From Paenibacillus sp. E222 (GTDB lineage Bacteria > Bacillota > Bacilli > Paenibacillales > Paenibacillaceae), in NCBI RefSeq assembly GCF_013401555.1, contig NZ_CP058552.1, positions 6,014,001 to 6,078,000 on the forward strand: a stretch of DNA of 64,000 nt. The letters are read 5' to 3'. The notes under the pieces were generated by a model. The model made no database searches. It was given only the letters and a program-made list of their open reading frames with translations, and was not told the DNA's origin. Both the position numbers and the translations under genes were made by a program. This document shows positions 57,065 to 64,000 of the stretch, in pieces (position 1 is the first letter of the stretch; the number at the start of each line of letters is the position of its first letter).

Positions 57065-57820
57065 TCAAGTGTTAAAACTCAGCAACAGTGACTTCACGAC
57101 CAGATACCAGCCATCGACAAGTACAAATAACAGTATTTTAAAAGGTAATGAGATCATTACAGGTGGAAGCATCATCATACCCATAGCCATGAGTGTACTC
57201 GCAACTACAATGTCTATAACCAAGAAGGGAATAAAGATCATGAATCCCATCTGGAATGCTGTCTTCAACTCACTGATTGCATATGCCGGTACCATCACAG
57301 TAATCGGAATATCCTGGTATGTGCTGGGCTTTTCGGTTTGATTGTACTTCATAAACAGCAATAGGTCTTTCTCCCTAGTGTGGGAGAACATAAACTTCTT
57401 CATGGGATCCGCAGCTTTTTCCAACGCTTCGGTTTGTGTGATGTCTCCCTTAAGATAGGGCTGAAGCGCTACCTGATTAATGGATGACAACGTCGGTGAC
57501 ATGATGAAAAGTGTCAGAAAAAGTGCTAAACCGACCAGCACCTGATTGGGTGGCATTTGCTGCGTACCCAAGGATGTCCGCACAAAACCGAGAACGATAA
57601 CAATCCGTGTAAAACTGGTCATCAGTACCAGCAAGGCTGGTGCGATACTAAGTACCGTGATCAACAGGATAATGGATAGTGAACTCGTGCTTGGTGTGCT
57701 CCCATCCCCGTTCCCAATTTGAATATCAATATTCGGAATCGGTTCGGCAAAGGCAGCAGTGACGGAAGCCAGACTGATGAGTCCTATGAAAAAACACGCT
57801 AACCAAATCTTTTTCTTCAT
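57065..57820 (-). CDS. fliP: Flagellar export protein FliP
   Basis: Core of the export gate, 251 residues with a cleavable signal peptide (1-25), four membrane segments and family motifs LVLMTSFTRIVIVLGFVR and PPNQVLVGLALFLT. The ATG overlaps the fliO stop by four bases. Confidence 0.97.
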   Translation of the reverse strand: MKKKIWLACFFIGLISLASVTAAFAEPIPNIDIQIGNGDGSTPSTSSLSIILLITVLSIAPALLVLMTSFTRIVIVLGFVRTSLGTQQMPPNQVLVGLALFLTLFIMSPTLSSINQVALQPYLKGDITQTEALEKAADPMKKFMFSHTREKDLLLFMKYNQTEKPSTYQDIPITVMVPAYAISELKTAFQMGFMIFIPFLVIDIVVASTLMAMGMMMLPPVMISLPFKILLFVLVDGWYLVVKSLLLSFNT

Positions 57821-58359
57821 GAATCCCTCGACCGATCTGTAGTATTGTCTTCTTCCAGGACCTTCTCCATCTTCTCTTTACGGTTAGGCATCTGCCGAAG
57901 TTTAGATTCAAACAGTTCGTGAAAAGAGGTTGTATCCTCGAGTTCCATTTCTCGCGGCGGTTCATCTTTGCGCAAGCGGGCAGCCAGCTTTGCAATAAGA
58001 GGCGAAAGGCTTCCCTGTTGTGCTGAAGCATCCCGTTCAAATGAATCAATGATTCGCTGAGCCTCTTCAAGATCCGAAACCTTATCCACCAGCTGTATGT
58101 CATCACCCACACCGAGTAGGTAAACGCTACCGCCAATTTCTATAATTTGCAGCGACTTGTTTGGTCCCAGTCCGACCCCACCCAAAATACGAATTGTGCC
58201 GTTCCGGAACCATCGCTGATTCCGTTTGTTTAGAAAACGAATCAGATAGACTATAAGAACCAGAATGACGGCCAGGACAACAATCACCCATACAAGCTGA
58301 AAATAATAATTGACTCCCGTGCCCACATCATCTGGAATCTTATCCTGAGCCATCATCAT
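57817..58359 (-). CDS. fliO: Flagellar assembly protein FliO (FliZ)
   Basis: Single-pass membrane protein that helps assemble the FliPQR gate. 180 residues: membrane segment (about 20-43), conserved FliO domain (RILGGVGLGPNKSLQIIEIG; YLLGVGDDIQLVDKV) and a charged tail. B. subtilis FliO has a longer extracytoplasmic N-terminus; this form is shorter. It follows cheY by five bases. Confidence 0.9.
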   Translation of the reverse strand: MMMAQDKIPDDVGTGVNYYFQLVWVIVVLAVILVLIVYLIRFLNKRNQRWFRNGTIRILGGVGLGPNKSLQIIEIGGSVYLLGVGDDIQLVDKVSDLEEAQRIIDSFERDASAQQGSLSPLIAKLAARLRKDEPPREMELEDTTSFHELFESKLRQMPNRKEKMEKVLEEDNTTDRSRDS

Positions 58360-58364
58360 GTCTC

Positions 58365-58730
58365 TTAAACGCCCAGCGTTTTGCTGATTGCTTCGATAAC
58401 CCGGTCAGATTGGAACGGCTTCACGATGAAATCTTTAGCTCCGGCCTGGATTGCATCAATAACCATCGCTTGTTGACCCATCGCAGAGCACATAATTACT
58501 TTTGCGTTGGCATCAATTTTTTTGATTTCTTTCAAAGCTGCAATACCATCCATCTCAGGCATGGTAATATCCATTGTGATCAGATCAGGACGAAGCTCCT
58601 TAAACTTCTCAATTGCTTGTGATCCATCCTGTGCTTCGCCAACGACCTCGTATCCGTTTTTGGACAAAATGTCCCGGATCATCATTCTCATAAATGCAGC
58701 GTCGTCCACGACTAAAATTCGGTTTGCCAT
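58365..58730 (-). CDS. cheY: Chemotaxis response regulator CheY
   Basis: Single-domain receiver of 121 residues with acidic pair D9/D10, phospho-acceptor D54 (ITMDITMPEMDG) and K in IVKPFQ. CheY-P binds FliM/FliY at the motor. It lies between fliY and fliO, as in B. subtilis. Confidence 0.97.
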   Translation of the reverse strand: MANRILVVDDAAFMRMMIRDILSKNGYEVVGEAQDGSQAIEKFKELRPDLITMDITMPEMDGIAALKEIKKIDANAKVIMCSAMGQQAMVIDAIQAGAKDFIVKPFQSDRVIEAISKTLGV

Positions 58731-58758
58731 CTTGATTCAAGTCCTCCCTAAATTGTGC

Positions 58759-60021
58759 TTATTGTAATTTCTGAATTCGGTCCCATTGGCTTACGATATC
58801 TATAACACGAACACCAAAGTTTTCGTCGATTACGACAACCTCACCTTTGGCAATCAACTTGTTATTCACCAAAATATCGACAGGTTCACCGGCCAGTTTG
58901 TCCAGCTCGACAATTGAACCTTGTGACAGTTCTAAAATATCCTTAATTTGCTTCTGGGTCCTTCCTAATTCTACGGTGACTTTAAGGGGAATGTCCATCA
59001 ATAAATTCAAATTGTTTTCGTCTACCTGGCCGAACGCCCCATTTTGCAAATTGGCGAATTGAACCGGTTGTACGTTTACATTCCTATTCGGCACACCGCC
59101 GTAATGCTGCGGTACACCATAAGGTTGCTGCGCAGGCATGCCATAAGGCTGCTGTGGCGGCATTCCTTGAGGCATCCCCATTGGAGCCTGTCCATAGCCA
59201 TTATAATCCTGAACAGGCGGCTGCTGCGCCTGTGGCGGTATCTGTTGCTGAACCGGAGGTTGCTCAGGGGCAGCCGGTACTGCTGCCGGTGCTGGCTCAG
59301 GTGTAGACGCAACTGGTGCGCTAGCAGTAGACTCTTGGGCTCCGCCAATCAACATCTCTACCATTTCTTTTGCAAAATGCACGGGAAGCAGCTGCATGAG
59401 ATTGGAATCAATCAGATCGCCAATCAACAGCCGGAATGATACTTGGATCAGAGTCTCATCTTCTGGAAGATTGCTGACTCCCTCACCACTTTCCATATTG
59501 AGAATATCAATTCCCGGAGGAGAAATATTCACGAAACGGTTAAAGATTGTGGACATGGATGTAGCAGACGAACCCATCATCTGATTCATGGCTTCCTGTA
59601 CTGCACTGATATGGATTTCATTCAATTCTTCATCAACCGGATTCCCTTCACCGCCAAGCATCAGATCGGCTATGACTTGAGCATCCCGTTTTTTGATGAC
59701 TAATGAGTTGATTCCTTCAAATCCATCTACATAATTCACATGGACTGCAACGTGAGGCTTAGGAAAGGCTTCATCAAACTGTGTCCGACTGATGATGGAC
59801 ACCTTAGGTGTTGTAATATCTACTTTTAGGCCTAATAGCGTGGACAAAGCTGTCGCCGCACTACCAAATGTAATGTTACCAATCTCCCCCAAGGCATCCT
59901 GTTCCAGCTCGGTCAAAAAATCATCAACTGTTTTCTCAGCCGGTTCCGAACTGTTCATCGATTCCGATTGTCTGAGCAAAGCATCGATTTCTTCTTGGGA
60001 TAAATAATCCTTACTCGTCAA
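58759..60021 (-). CDS. fliY: Flagellar motor switch phosphatase FliY
   Basis: Switch protein with CheY-P phosphatase activity. About 420 residues: N-terminal CheY-binding peptide (LSQEEIDALLRQ), CheC-like phosphatase domain with E/GN motifs in both halves (ALGEIGN; VQEAMNQ), a Pro/Gln/Tyr/Gly-rich linker (about 230-320, with repeated QPYG units), and a C-terminal FliN/SpoA domain (VTVELGRTQKQIKDIL). The start is taken as TTG at 60021, nine bases after AAGGAG, overlapping fliM by 11 bases; an earlier TTG at 60045 is less likely. Confidence 0.94.
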   Translation of the reverse strand: MTSKDYLSQEEIDALLRQSESMNSSEPAEKTVDDFLTELEQDALGEIGNITFGSAATALSTLLGLKVDITTPKVSIISRTQFDEAFPKPHVAVHVNYVDGFEGINSLVIKKRDAQVIADLMLGGEGNPVDEELNEIHISAVQEAMNQMMGSSATSMSTIFNRFVNISPPGIDILNMESGEGVSNLPEDETLIQVSFRLLIGDLIDSNLMQLLPVHFAKEMVEMLIGGAQESTASAPVASTPEPAPAAVPAAPEQPPVQQQIPPQAQQPPVQDYNGYGQAPMGMPQGMPPQQPYGMPAQQPYGVPQHYGGVPNRNVNVQPVQFANLQNGAFGQVDENNLNLLMDIPLKVTVELGRTQKQIKDILELSQGSIVELDKLAGEPVDILVNNKLIAKGEVVVIDENFGVRVIDIVSQWDRIQKLQ

Positions 60022-61009
60022 ATTCTTCAACTCCTTCGGTGACAATCTTGTCTATTTGCACAGCCACACGATCCTTGATCGTTCCCGGGCTCCCCATATA
60101 CTTCAGTCTGTCTCCAACTTTAATAGACAGTCCCTCATCAACGGGTTTGTTCAACGTAATGACATCGCCAACCGACAGACCCAAAAATTCAGCAATCGAA
60201 ATCCTGGATTCTCCCAACTCCGCAACGACGGGCAGTTTAGCTTTGTTCACACGCTCTCTGAGAGCATCATATTCTTCCGGCGCTCTCGTCTTTTTCTCCG
60301 AAACAAACCACTGATGAGTCGACAACCGGGACATAATAGGCTCAAGAACGACATGCGGGATACACAAATTGATCATGCCTGTGGTGTCACCGATTTTGGT
60401 GCTCAGTGAGATCAAAGCAATGGTCTCATTGGGGGATACAATCTGCATAAATTGCGGATTGGTCTCCAGTGCTTCCATCCTTGGAGAAATATCCAACACC
60501 GTCTTCCATGCTTCCTGCAAACTCTCAAACGCACGGCTGAATATTCGCTCCATAATCGTCGTCTCAATTTCCGTCATCGATGCGATCTTGGTCGGTGCAT
60601 TTCCTGTTCCGCCAAGCAGACGATCCAGCATTGCATAACCCACGTTGGGATGAACCTCCATCACCATCCGTCCCTGTAATGGCTCCGCCTCAAATATGTT
60701 CAATATCGTCATCTTTGGAATAGAACGGATAAACTCGTCATAAGGCAGCTGTTCAACCTGAACGACATTGATCTGAACGAACGTCCGCAGTTGGGCTGAA
60801 AAATAAGTGGTGAGAAAGCGTGCAAAGTTTTCGTGAATACGGGTCAAGCTTCGAATATGATCTTTGGAAAAACGAACCGCCCGCTTAAAATCGTAGGATC
60901 TAATTTTCTTTTGAGTTTCTTCCTTTTTCAATTCCTCCGCATCCATCTCACCAGAGGAAAGGGCAGCTAATAGGGCGTCAATCTCATTTTGTGATAATAC
61001 ATCCACCAT
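60011..61009 (-). CDS. fliM: Flagellar motor switch protein FliM
   Basis: Switch-complex subunit that receives CheY-P. 332 residues with the CheY-binding N-terminal motif LSQNEIDALL, a CheC-like middle domain and a C-terminal SpoA domain. The ATG follows GGGGGTG. It lies between fliL and fliY. Confidence 0.97.
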   Translation of the reverse strand: MVDVLSQNEIDALLAALSSGEMDAEELKKEETQKKIRSYDFKRAVRFSKDHIRSLTRIHENFARFLTTYFSAQLRTFVQINVVQVEQLPYDEFIRSIPKMTILNIFEAEPLQGRMVMEVHPNVGYAMLDRLLGGTGNAPTKIASMTEIETTIMERIFSRAFESLQEAWKTVLDISPRMEALETNPQFMQIVSPNETIALISLSTKIGDTTGMINLCIPHVVLEPIMSRLSTHQWFVSEKKTRAPEEYDALRERVNKAKLPVVAELGESRISIAEFLGLSVGDVITLNKPVDEGLSIKVGDRLKYMGSPGTIKDRVAVQIDKIVTEGVEEFDE

Positions 61010-61048
61010 GTTCTCACCCCCTTACAGATTTACAGCGTGTCCTGTTCA

Positions 61049-61507
61049 TTACATTGGCGCCATCACAAAAGCAGAAAAACTAGTGCTGGCAAGTTTACCT
61101 TCTGGTAAAGCTTCATTAATAAGCTCGGTCAATTTTTTATTAAATTGAATGCGACCTTTCGCTGTAGCCAGCTCATCAGACTTGGTATCCGCAAAAGTCT
61201 GGATGATAATAGGCTTCACCGTGATTTCCTTAATTTTCTCAAAATCTTCTTTAGCCTTTTTGTCGGATAATTTGAAAGAAAAACTTACAACTACAACATG
61301 GTCTATATCAGCCAAATTGGTTTTAATTTCTCCAAGCTCTGAGGAAACTGCAACAATCTCATCCGCAGTCATCTTCTTCTCTGCCGCGGCTGCCGTATGT
61401 GTATCAATCTTATTCCCGTTCTGTCCTTGCATAAATACAAACACAACCACCACAATGAGTGTTATCGCTAGCAAGCTTGTTGCAAGCCAAGGCAACATCT
61501 TTTTCAT
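61049..61507 (-). CDS. fliL: Flagellar basal body-associated protein FliL
   Basis: 152-residue single-pass membrane protein that supports stator function. It has a membrane segment (about 6-27) and a periplasmic-type FliL domain. Its ATG overlaps the swrD stop by one base (TGATG). Confidence 0.95.
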   Translation of the reverse strand: MKKMLPWLATSLLAITLIVVVVFVFMQGQNGNKIDTHTAAAAEKKMTADEIVAVSSELGEIKTNLADIDHVVVVSFSFKLSDKKAKEDFEKIKEITVKPIIIQTFADTKSDELATAKGRIQFNKKLTELINEALPEGKLASTSFSAFVMAPM

Positions 61508-61728
61508 CAGGACTCCTCCGTTTGCTGCACTTTAATAGTGGCTGCCTGAACCCCGATTTCACGGTTGTAATCTTTAATTTTGGAAATAACCTCATCGGCT
61601 TTCTCAAGCACAATAAGTCTCTTTCCGGTTACCAGAGTAATATACGTGTCTGGTGTCTCTTCCACAATTTCAACCATCAGCGCATTTAACCACATGGGAG
61701 AACCATTTAACCGCGTAACCGAAATCAT
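61507..61728 (-). CDS. swrD: FlbD-family protein SwrD (YlzI)
   Basis: 73-residue FlbD-type protein (MISVTRLNGSP ... NALMVEIVEETPDTYITL). In B. subtilis SwrD increases flagellar motor power and is needed for swarming. It sits between flgE and fliL as in B. subtilis. A perfect hairpin (61749-61770) lies just upstream of its AAGGGGG ribosome-binding site. Confidence 0.94.
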   Translation of the reverse strand: MISVTRLNGSPMWLNALMVEIVEETPDTYITLVTGKRLIVLEKADEVISKIKDYNREIGVQAATIKVQQTEES

Positions 61729-61748
61729 GCTAAGCCCCCTTGATCAGA

Positions 61749-61770
61749 GTGGAGGAGCAAGCTCCTCCAC
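61749..61770 (-). promoter_or_regulatory. Perfect intercistronic hairpin between flgE and swrD
   Basis: GTGGAGGAGC/GCTCCTCCAC perfect inverted repeat (61749-61758, 61761-61770). There is no U-tract afterwards, so it is not an ordinary terminator; it may protect the flgE message or guide processing. Confidence 0.6.
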
Positions 61771-61794
61771 GCATTAAAAATTGCTAATCAGCTA

Positions 61795-62613
61795 TTAACG
61801 TTTCAGGTTAACAACTTCCTGAAGCACTTCATCGGACGTTGTAATAATCCGTGAGTTCGCCTGGAATCCACGCTGAGCAACGATCATCTCTGTGAATTCA
61901 CCTGTTAGATCCACGTTGGACATTTCAAGTTGTCCTGCAATAATAGAACCCGTACCATTCTCGGCATCATTTGCTGTTAAAGGATCAAGTGTGCCATCAG
62001 GATTGGCATTGGCTGTCATTCGGTAAAGATTACCCCCTATTTTTTCTAGACCTTCAGGGTTGACAACTTTCCCAATACCCAGTTGAGTTTCACTTTCGAT
62101 TGTTCCGTCAGCCATTGTTTGGTTAATCATACCGTTTTGGCCGATTGTAAAGGAAACGACATCATCAGCAATTGTGATTGGTCCACCTCCACTGTCTAGT
62201 ACGAAGAGGCCGTCAGATGTAACCAGATTACGGTCCGCATCTACGTGAAAATCCCCAGCACGAGTTAGGAATGGAACTTCCTGATCCTCCGACATCGCAA
62301 CCAGAAAGAAACCATCTCCATTAATACGTAAATCTGTTGGATTGTTTGTTGTCATAGGACTTCCTGCAAGATGCAATGTGTCAATTGATCCTACAGATAC
62401 ACCCAAACCGATTTGCTTCGCATTCACACCACCTGTTGGAGTATCCGTTGGTGCAGTCACCCCTGCAGTGGTCTGGCTCATAATATCTTTGAACATGACA
62501 CGGCTACCTTTAAAACCAACCGTATTCACGTTCGCAATATTATTACCGATAACATCAAGTTTCGTTTGAAAACCCCGCATCCCGGAAACGCCTGAGTACA
62601 TTGATTTCAACAT
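61795..62613 (-). CDS. flgE: Flagellar hook protein FlgE (FlgG-like, short hook form)
   Basis: 272-residue hook/rod-family protein. N-terminal rod signature MLKSMYSGVSGMRGFQTKLD and GNNIANVNTVGFKGSR, central variable domain, and C-terminal coiled-coil end (GFQANSRIITTSDEVLQEVV). At this length and position (after flgD, before fliL) it matches the B. subtilis hook protein formerly named FlgG. It may be labelled FlgG by family tools. Intercistronic hairpins lie on both sides. Confidence 0.93.
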   Translation of the reverse strand: MLKSMYSGVSGMRGFQTKLDVIGNNIANVNTVGFKGSRVMFKDIMSQTTAGVTAPTDTPTGGVNAKQIGLGVSVGSIDTLHLAGSPMTTNNPTDLRINGDGFFLVAMSEDQEVPFLTRAGDFHVDADRNLVTSDGLFVLDSGGGPITIADDVVSFTIGQNGMINQTMADGTIESETQLGIGKVVNPEGLEKIGGNLYRMTANANPDGTLDPLTANDAENGTGSIIAGQLEMSNVDLTGEFTEMIVAQRGFQANSRIITTSDEVLQEVVNLKR

Positions 62614-62670
62614 TTTTTAAAAATCCTCCCAGCCTTAATTTGGTTACCGCGTCAGTCGGTCAGCGGCATT

Positions 62671-62695
62671 CCGGCTCCCGAGAAGGGCCAGCCGG
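62671..62695 (-). promoter_or_regulatory. GC-rich hairpin directly after the flagellar-operon protein stop codon
   Basis: CCGGCT(CCC)...(GGG)cc AGCCGG (62671-62695), abutting the stop codon of the upstream gene and 58 bases before flgE. It has no U-tract. It may separate transcript segments in stability or level. Confidence 0.5.
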
Positions 62696-63079
62696 TCAAG
62701 AAATGATTACAGCACTATCAATCTGGGTGAATACATTATCCTTCATGCTTTCACTATCCATGGCTGTAACAACAGTACGATTTTTGACATTAACGATAAA
62801 AGCCATATCTTTCATCAAAATCAAGGATTCCTTGGCTCCTTTGGCAGCAGCCTTATCCAGTGCAGTTCCAATCTGCTGCATCTGCTCAGTCTTAAGTTCA
62901 ATACCGCGCTGTTCTAGCCTTTTGGCAGCATGATTACTCAATTTAAGGAGGTTGTCTTCCAATACCTGTGCAAAAGGGCGTTCAGGTACATTGGATGCTT
63001 CTCCCGCTTTGGAGCGGTTAAGCAAATTGGGTGTAATTGGACCTGAGTACAGTTGGCCTACGGTTATGCGGTCACTCAT
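62696..63079 (-). CDS. Flagellar operon protein (TIGR02530-like)
   Basis: 127-residue soluble protein of the family found next to flgD/flgE in Firmicutes flagellar operons. It is helical, with FAQVLEDNLLKLSNHAAKRLEQRGI (in two parts, FAQVLEDNLLKLS and HAAKRLEQRGI) and a beta end (FIVNVKNRTVVTAMD). The ATG overlaps the flgD stop by four bases. The function is not established. Confidence 0.85.
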   Translation of the reverse strand: MSDRITVGQLYSGPITPNLLNRSKAGEASNVPERPFAQVLEDNLLKLSNHAAKRLEQRGIELKTEQMQQIGTALDKAAAKGAKESLILMKDMAFIVNVKNRTVVTAMDSESMKDNVFTQIDSAVIIS

Positions 63080-63621
63080 AACATGTTTCCATTGTCTTCA
63101 GGCTGTGCTGATGGTTCTGGTTCCTTGGTTTCGTTCGTTACAGTTGAATCTGCAGCGTCCTGAACTGGAGTTTCATTTTCCTCAGCCTGTGTTGGATTAG
63201 TTACCTGAATAATTTCATCTAGCTTGATTTCGTCATTGCCCACTTTGGCGTATTGAACACCATCTCGTACGATAATGGAATCCACAATCCCCTGACGGAG
63301 GGTTCCGTTATCCTCTTTATTAGAAGAAAGCCAACTGATCTCGCGGCCAATCATACCCGATACTGTCCCAAGGGACTGATTCAAAGTCTTGAGCTGAGAT
63401 GAGATATTCACCAGTTGTTCTACCGAACTGAACTGAGCCATCTGAGCGATAAATTCCTTATCTTCCATTGGCTGCATCGGATCCTGATTTTGTAGCTGAG
63501 TGATCAATATTTTAAGAAACTGATCCTTGCCTAACTCTTTTGTTGCAGCGCTTGTTGTAGCTTTATTCGCTGCCGAATAGTTAGGCCATGTATTATTGGT
63601 AGAAATCGCTTCATTAGCCAT
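63076..63621 (-). CDS. flgD: Flagellar hook assembly scaffold FlgD
   Basis: Hook-capping scaffold of 181 residues. The conserved N-terminal part LGKDQFLKILITQLQNQDPM and EFIAQMAQFSSVEQL is clear; the C-terminus is an acidic/Pro/Thr-rich tail (about 140-181). The ATG follows GAGGTG. It lies between fliK and the small flagellar protein. Confidence 0.95.
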   Translation of the reverse strand: MANEAISTNNTWPNYSAANKATTSAATKELGKDQFLKILITQLQNQDPMQPMEDKEFIAQMAQFSSVEQLVNISSQLKTLNQSLGTVSGMIGREISWLSSNKEDNGTLRQGIVDSIIVRDGVQYAKVGNDEIKLDEIIQVTNPTQAEENETPVQDAADSTVTNETKEPEPSAQPEDNGNML

Positions 63622-63640
63622 CTTTTCACCTCATTTCTGT

Positions 63641-64000
63641 TTAAGCCTCTGCTGTAAACGTGTCTCTTTGCAGGTCGTTTCCTTCCTCATGCTCACTGCG
63701 CCAGTTGCGTAATTCTTCCTGGATTGTTGCTGTAGTTACAGCATCATCCGATTGTTCTTCACGTTCACGTGAGCGACGTTGTTGCTGAGAATTGCTCCCT
63801 GGCTGGCGTCCACCATCCTGGTACATTTGTGACCCCAGAGAACTGTTCTGAGTAACCTCAAGTCGTTCCACTTGAATGCCTTGAGCTTGAAGCGAGCTAC
63901 GCAGTTGCATCATTTGCTGTTCCAGCATGTCTTTCGCCATCGTATGCTCAGTCATAAACCGTGCAACCAATTGCCCGTTTTGCAAAGTAATTTGCACATC
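63641..64000 (-). CDS. fliK: Flagellar hook-length control protein FliK (C-terminal part, runs off the window)
   Basis: Last roughly 119 codons of FliK; the gene begins outside the window. The visible part holds the end of the conserved FliK C-terminal domain (a segment resembling LxARFxTE and the helix QLRSSLQAQGIQVERLEV), then a Gln/Arg/Ser/Glu-rich tail. FliK measures hook length and triggers the FlhB switch. It is immediately upstream of flgD. Confidence 0.88.
   Translation of the reverse strand, partial: DVQITLQNGQLVARFMTEHTMAKDMLEQQMMQLRSSLQAQGIQVERLEVTQNSSLGSQMYQDGGRQPGSNSQQQRRSREREEQSDDAVTTATIQEELRNWRSEHEEGNDLQRDTFTAEA

Overview
This window is a contiguous, almost wholly one-directional stretch of core chromosome from an endospore-forming, flagellated Firmicute. 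Every gene I can support lies on the minus strand, so transcription runs from position 64000 toward 1. Gene content and order follow the Bacillus subtilis fla/che - rpsB/tsf - polC - nusA/infB - rpsO/pnp - spoVF/dapA - spoIIIE axis almost gene for gene. The departures from that order, the 484-residue eukaryote/archaeal-type prolyl-tRNA synthetase, the short EF-Ts and sleB next to spoIIIE point to Paenibacillus or a close relative. The genus is an inference from layout and remembered family traits, not from a search.

Layout in transcription order. (1) 64000-40991 is the long fla/che operon: end of fliK, flgD, a small flagellar-operon protein, flgE, swrD, fliL, fliM, fliY, cheY, fliO, fliP, fliQ, fliR, flhB, flhA, flhF, flhG, cheB, cheA, cheW, cheC, cheD, a 147-aa membrane protein, sigD, a DUF342/FapA-family protein, a 104-aa protein, a SwrB-like protein and a 210-aa membrane protein with an MltG-like LysM domain. 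It ends at a hairpin terminator. (2) 40903-36105 has its own good sigma-A promoter and holds rpsB, tsf, pyrH, frr, uppS and cdsA, with intergenic hairpins after rpsB, tsf and frr. (3) 36037-27524 holds dxr, rseP, proS and polC. (4) 27433-19049 is the translation/transcription-factor operon rimP, nusA, rnpM(ylxR), ylxQ, infB, rbfA, nrnA, truB, ribF, driven by a near-consensus sigma-A promoter with an unusual 5'-leader hairpin. (5) 19001-16193 holds rpsO and pnp, separated by two hairpins. (6) 16101-13144 holds ylxY, mlpA and dut. (7) 13093-8876 holds spoVFA, spoVFB, dapG and dapA (dipicolinate and DAP/lysine synthesis). The asd gene that lies between spoVFB and dapG in B. subtilis is missing and is replaced by a structured 385-bp spacer. 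(8) 8811-6723 holds rnjB behind a long leader. (9) 6601-2725 holds tepA, ylzJ and spoIIIE. (10) 2670-1712 holds sleB. (11) 1635-1 holds ymfF and the start of ymfH.

Putative sporulation-sigma promoters can be read directly: sigma-G upstream of sleB (it also decides the sleB start), sigma-K upstream of spoVFA and sigma-E upstream of ylxY. I found no mobile element, phage, CRISPR array, rRNA or tRNA. This is mostly ordinary core genome, and I do not see a complete undescribed system. The parts most worth a second look are the structured spacer before dapG, the short ORFs in the rnjB leader, the extra membrane/regulatory genes around sigD, the hairpins bracketing flgE, and the leader hairpin of the rimP operon.
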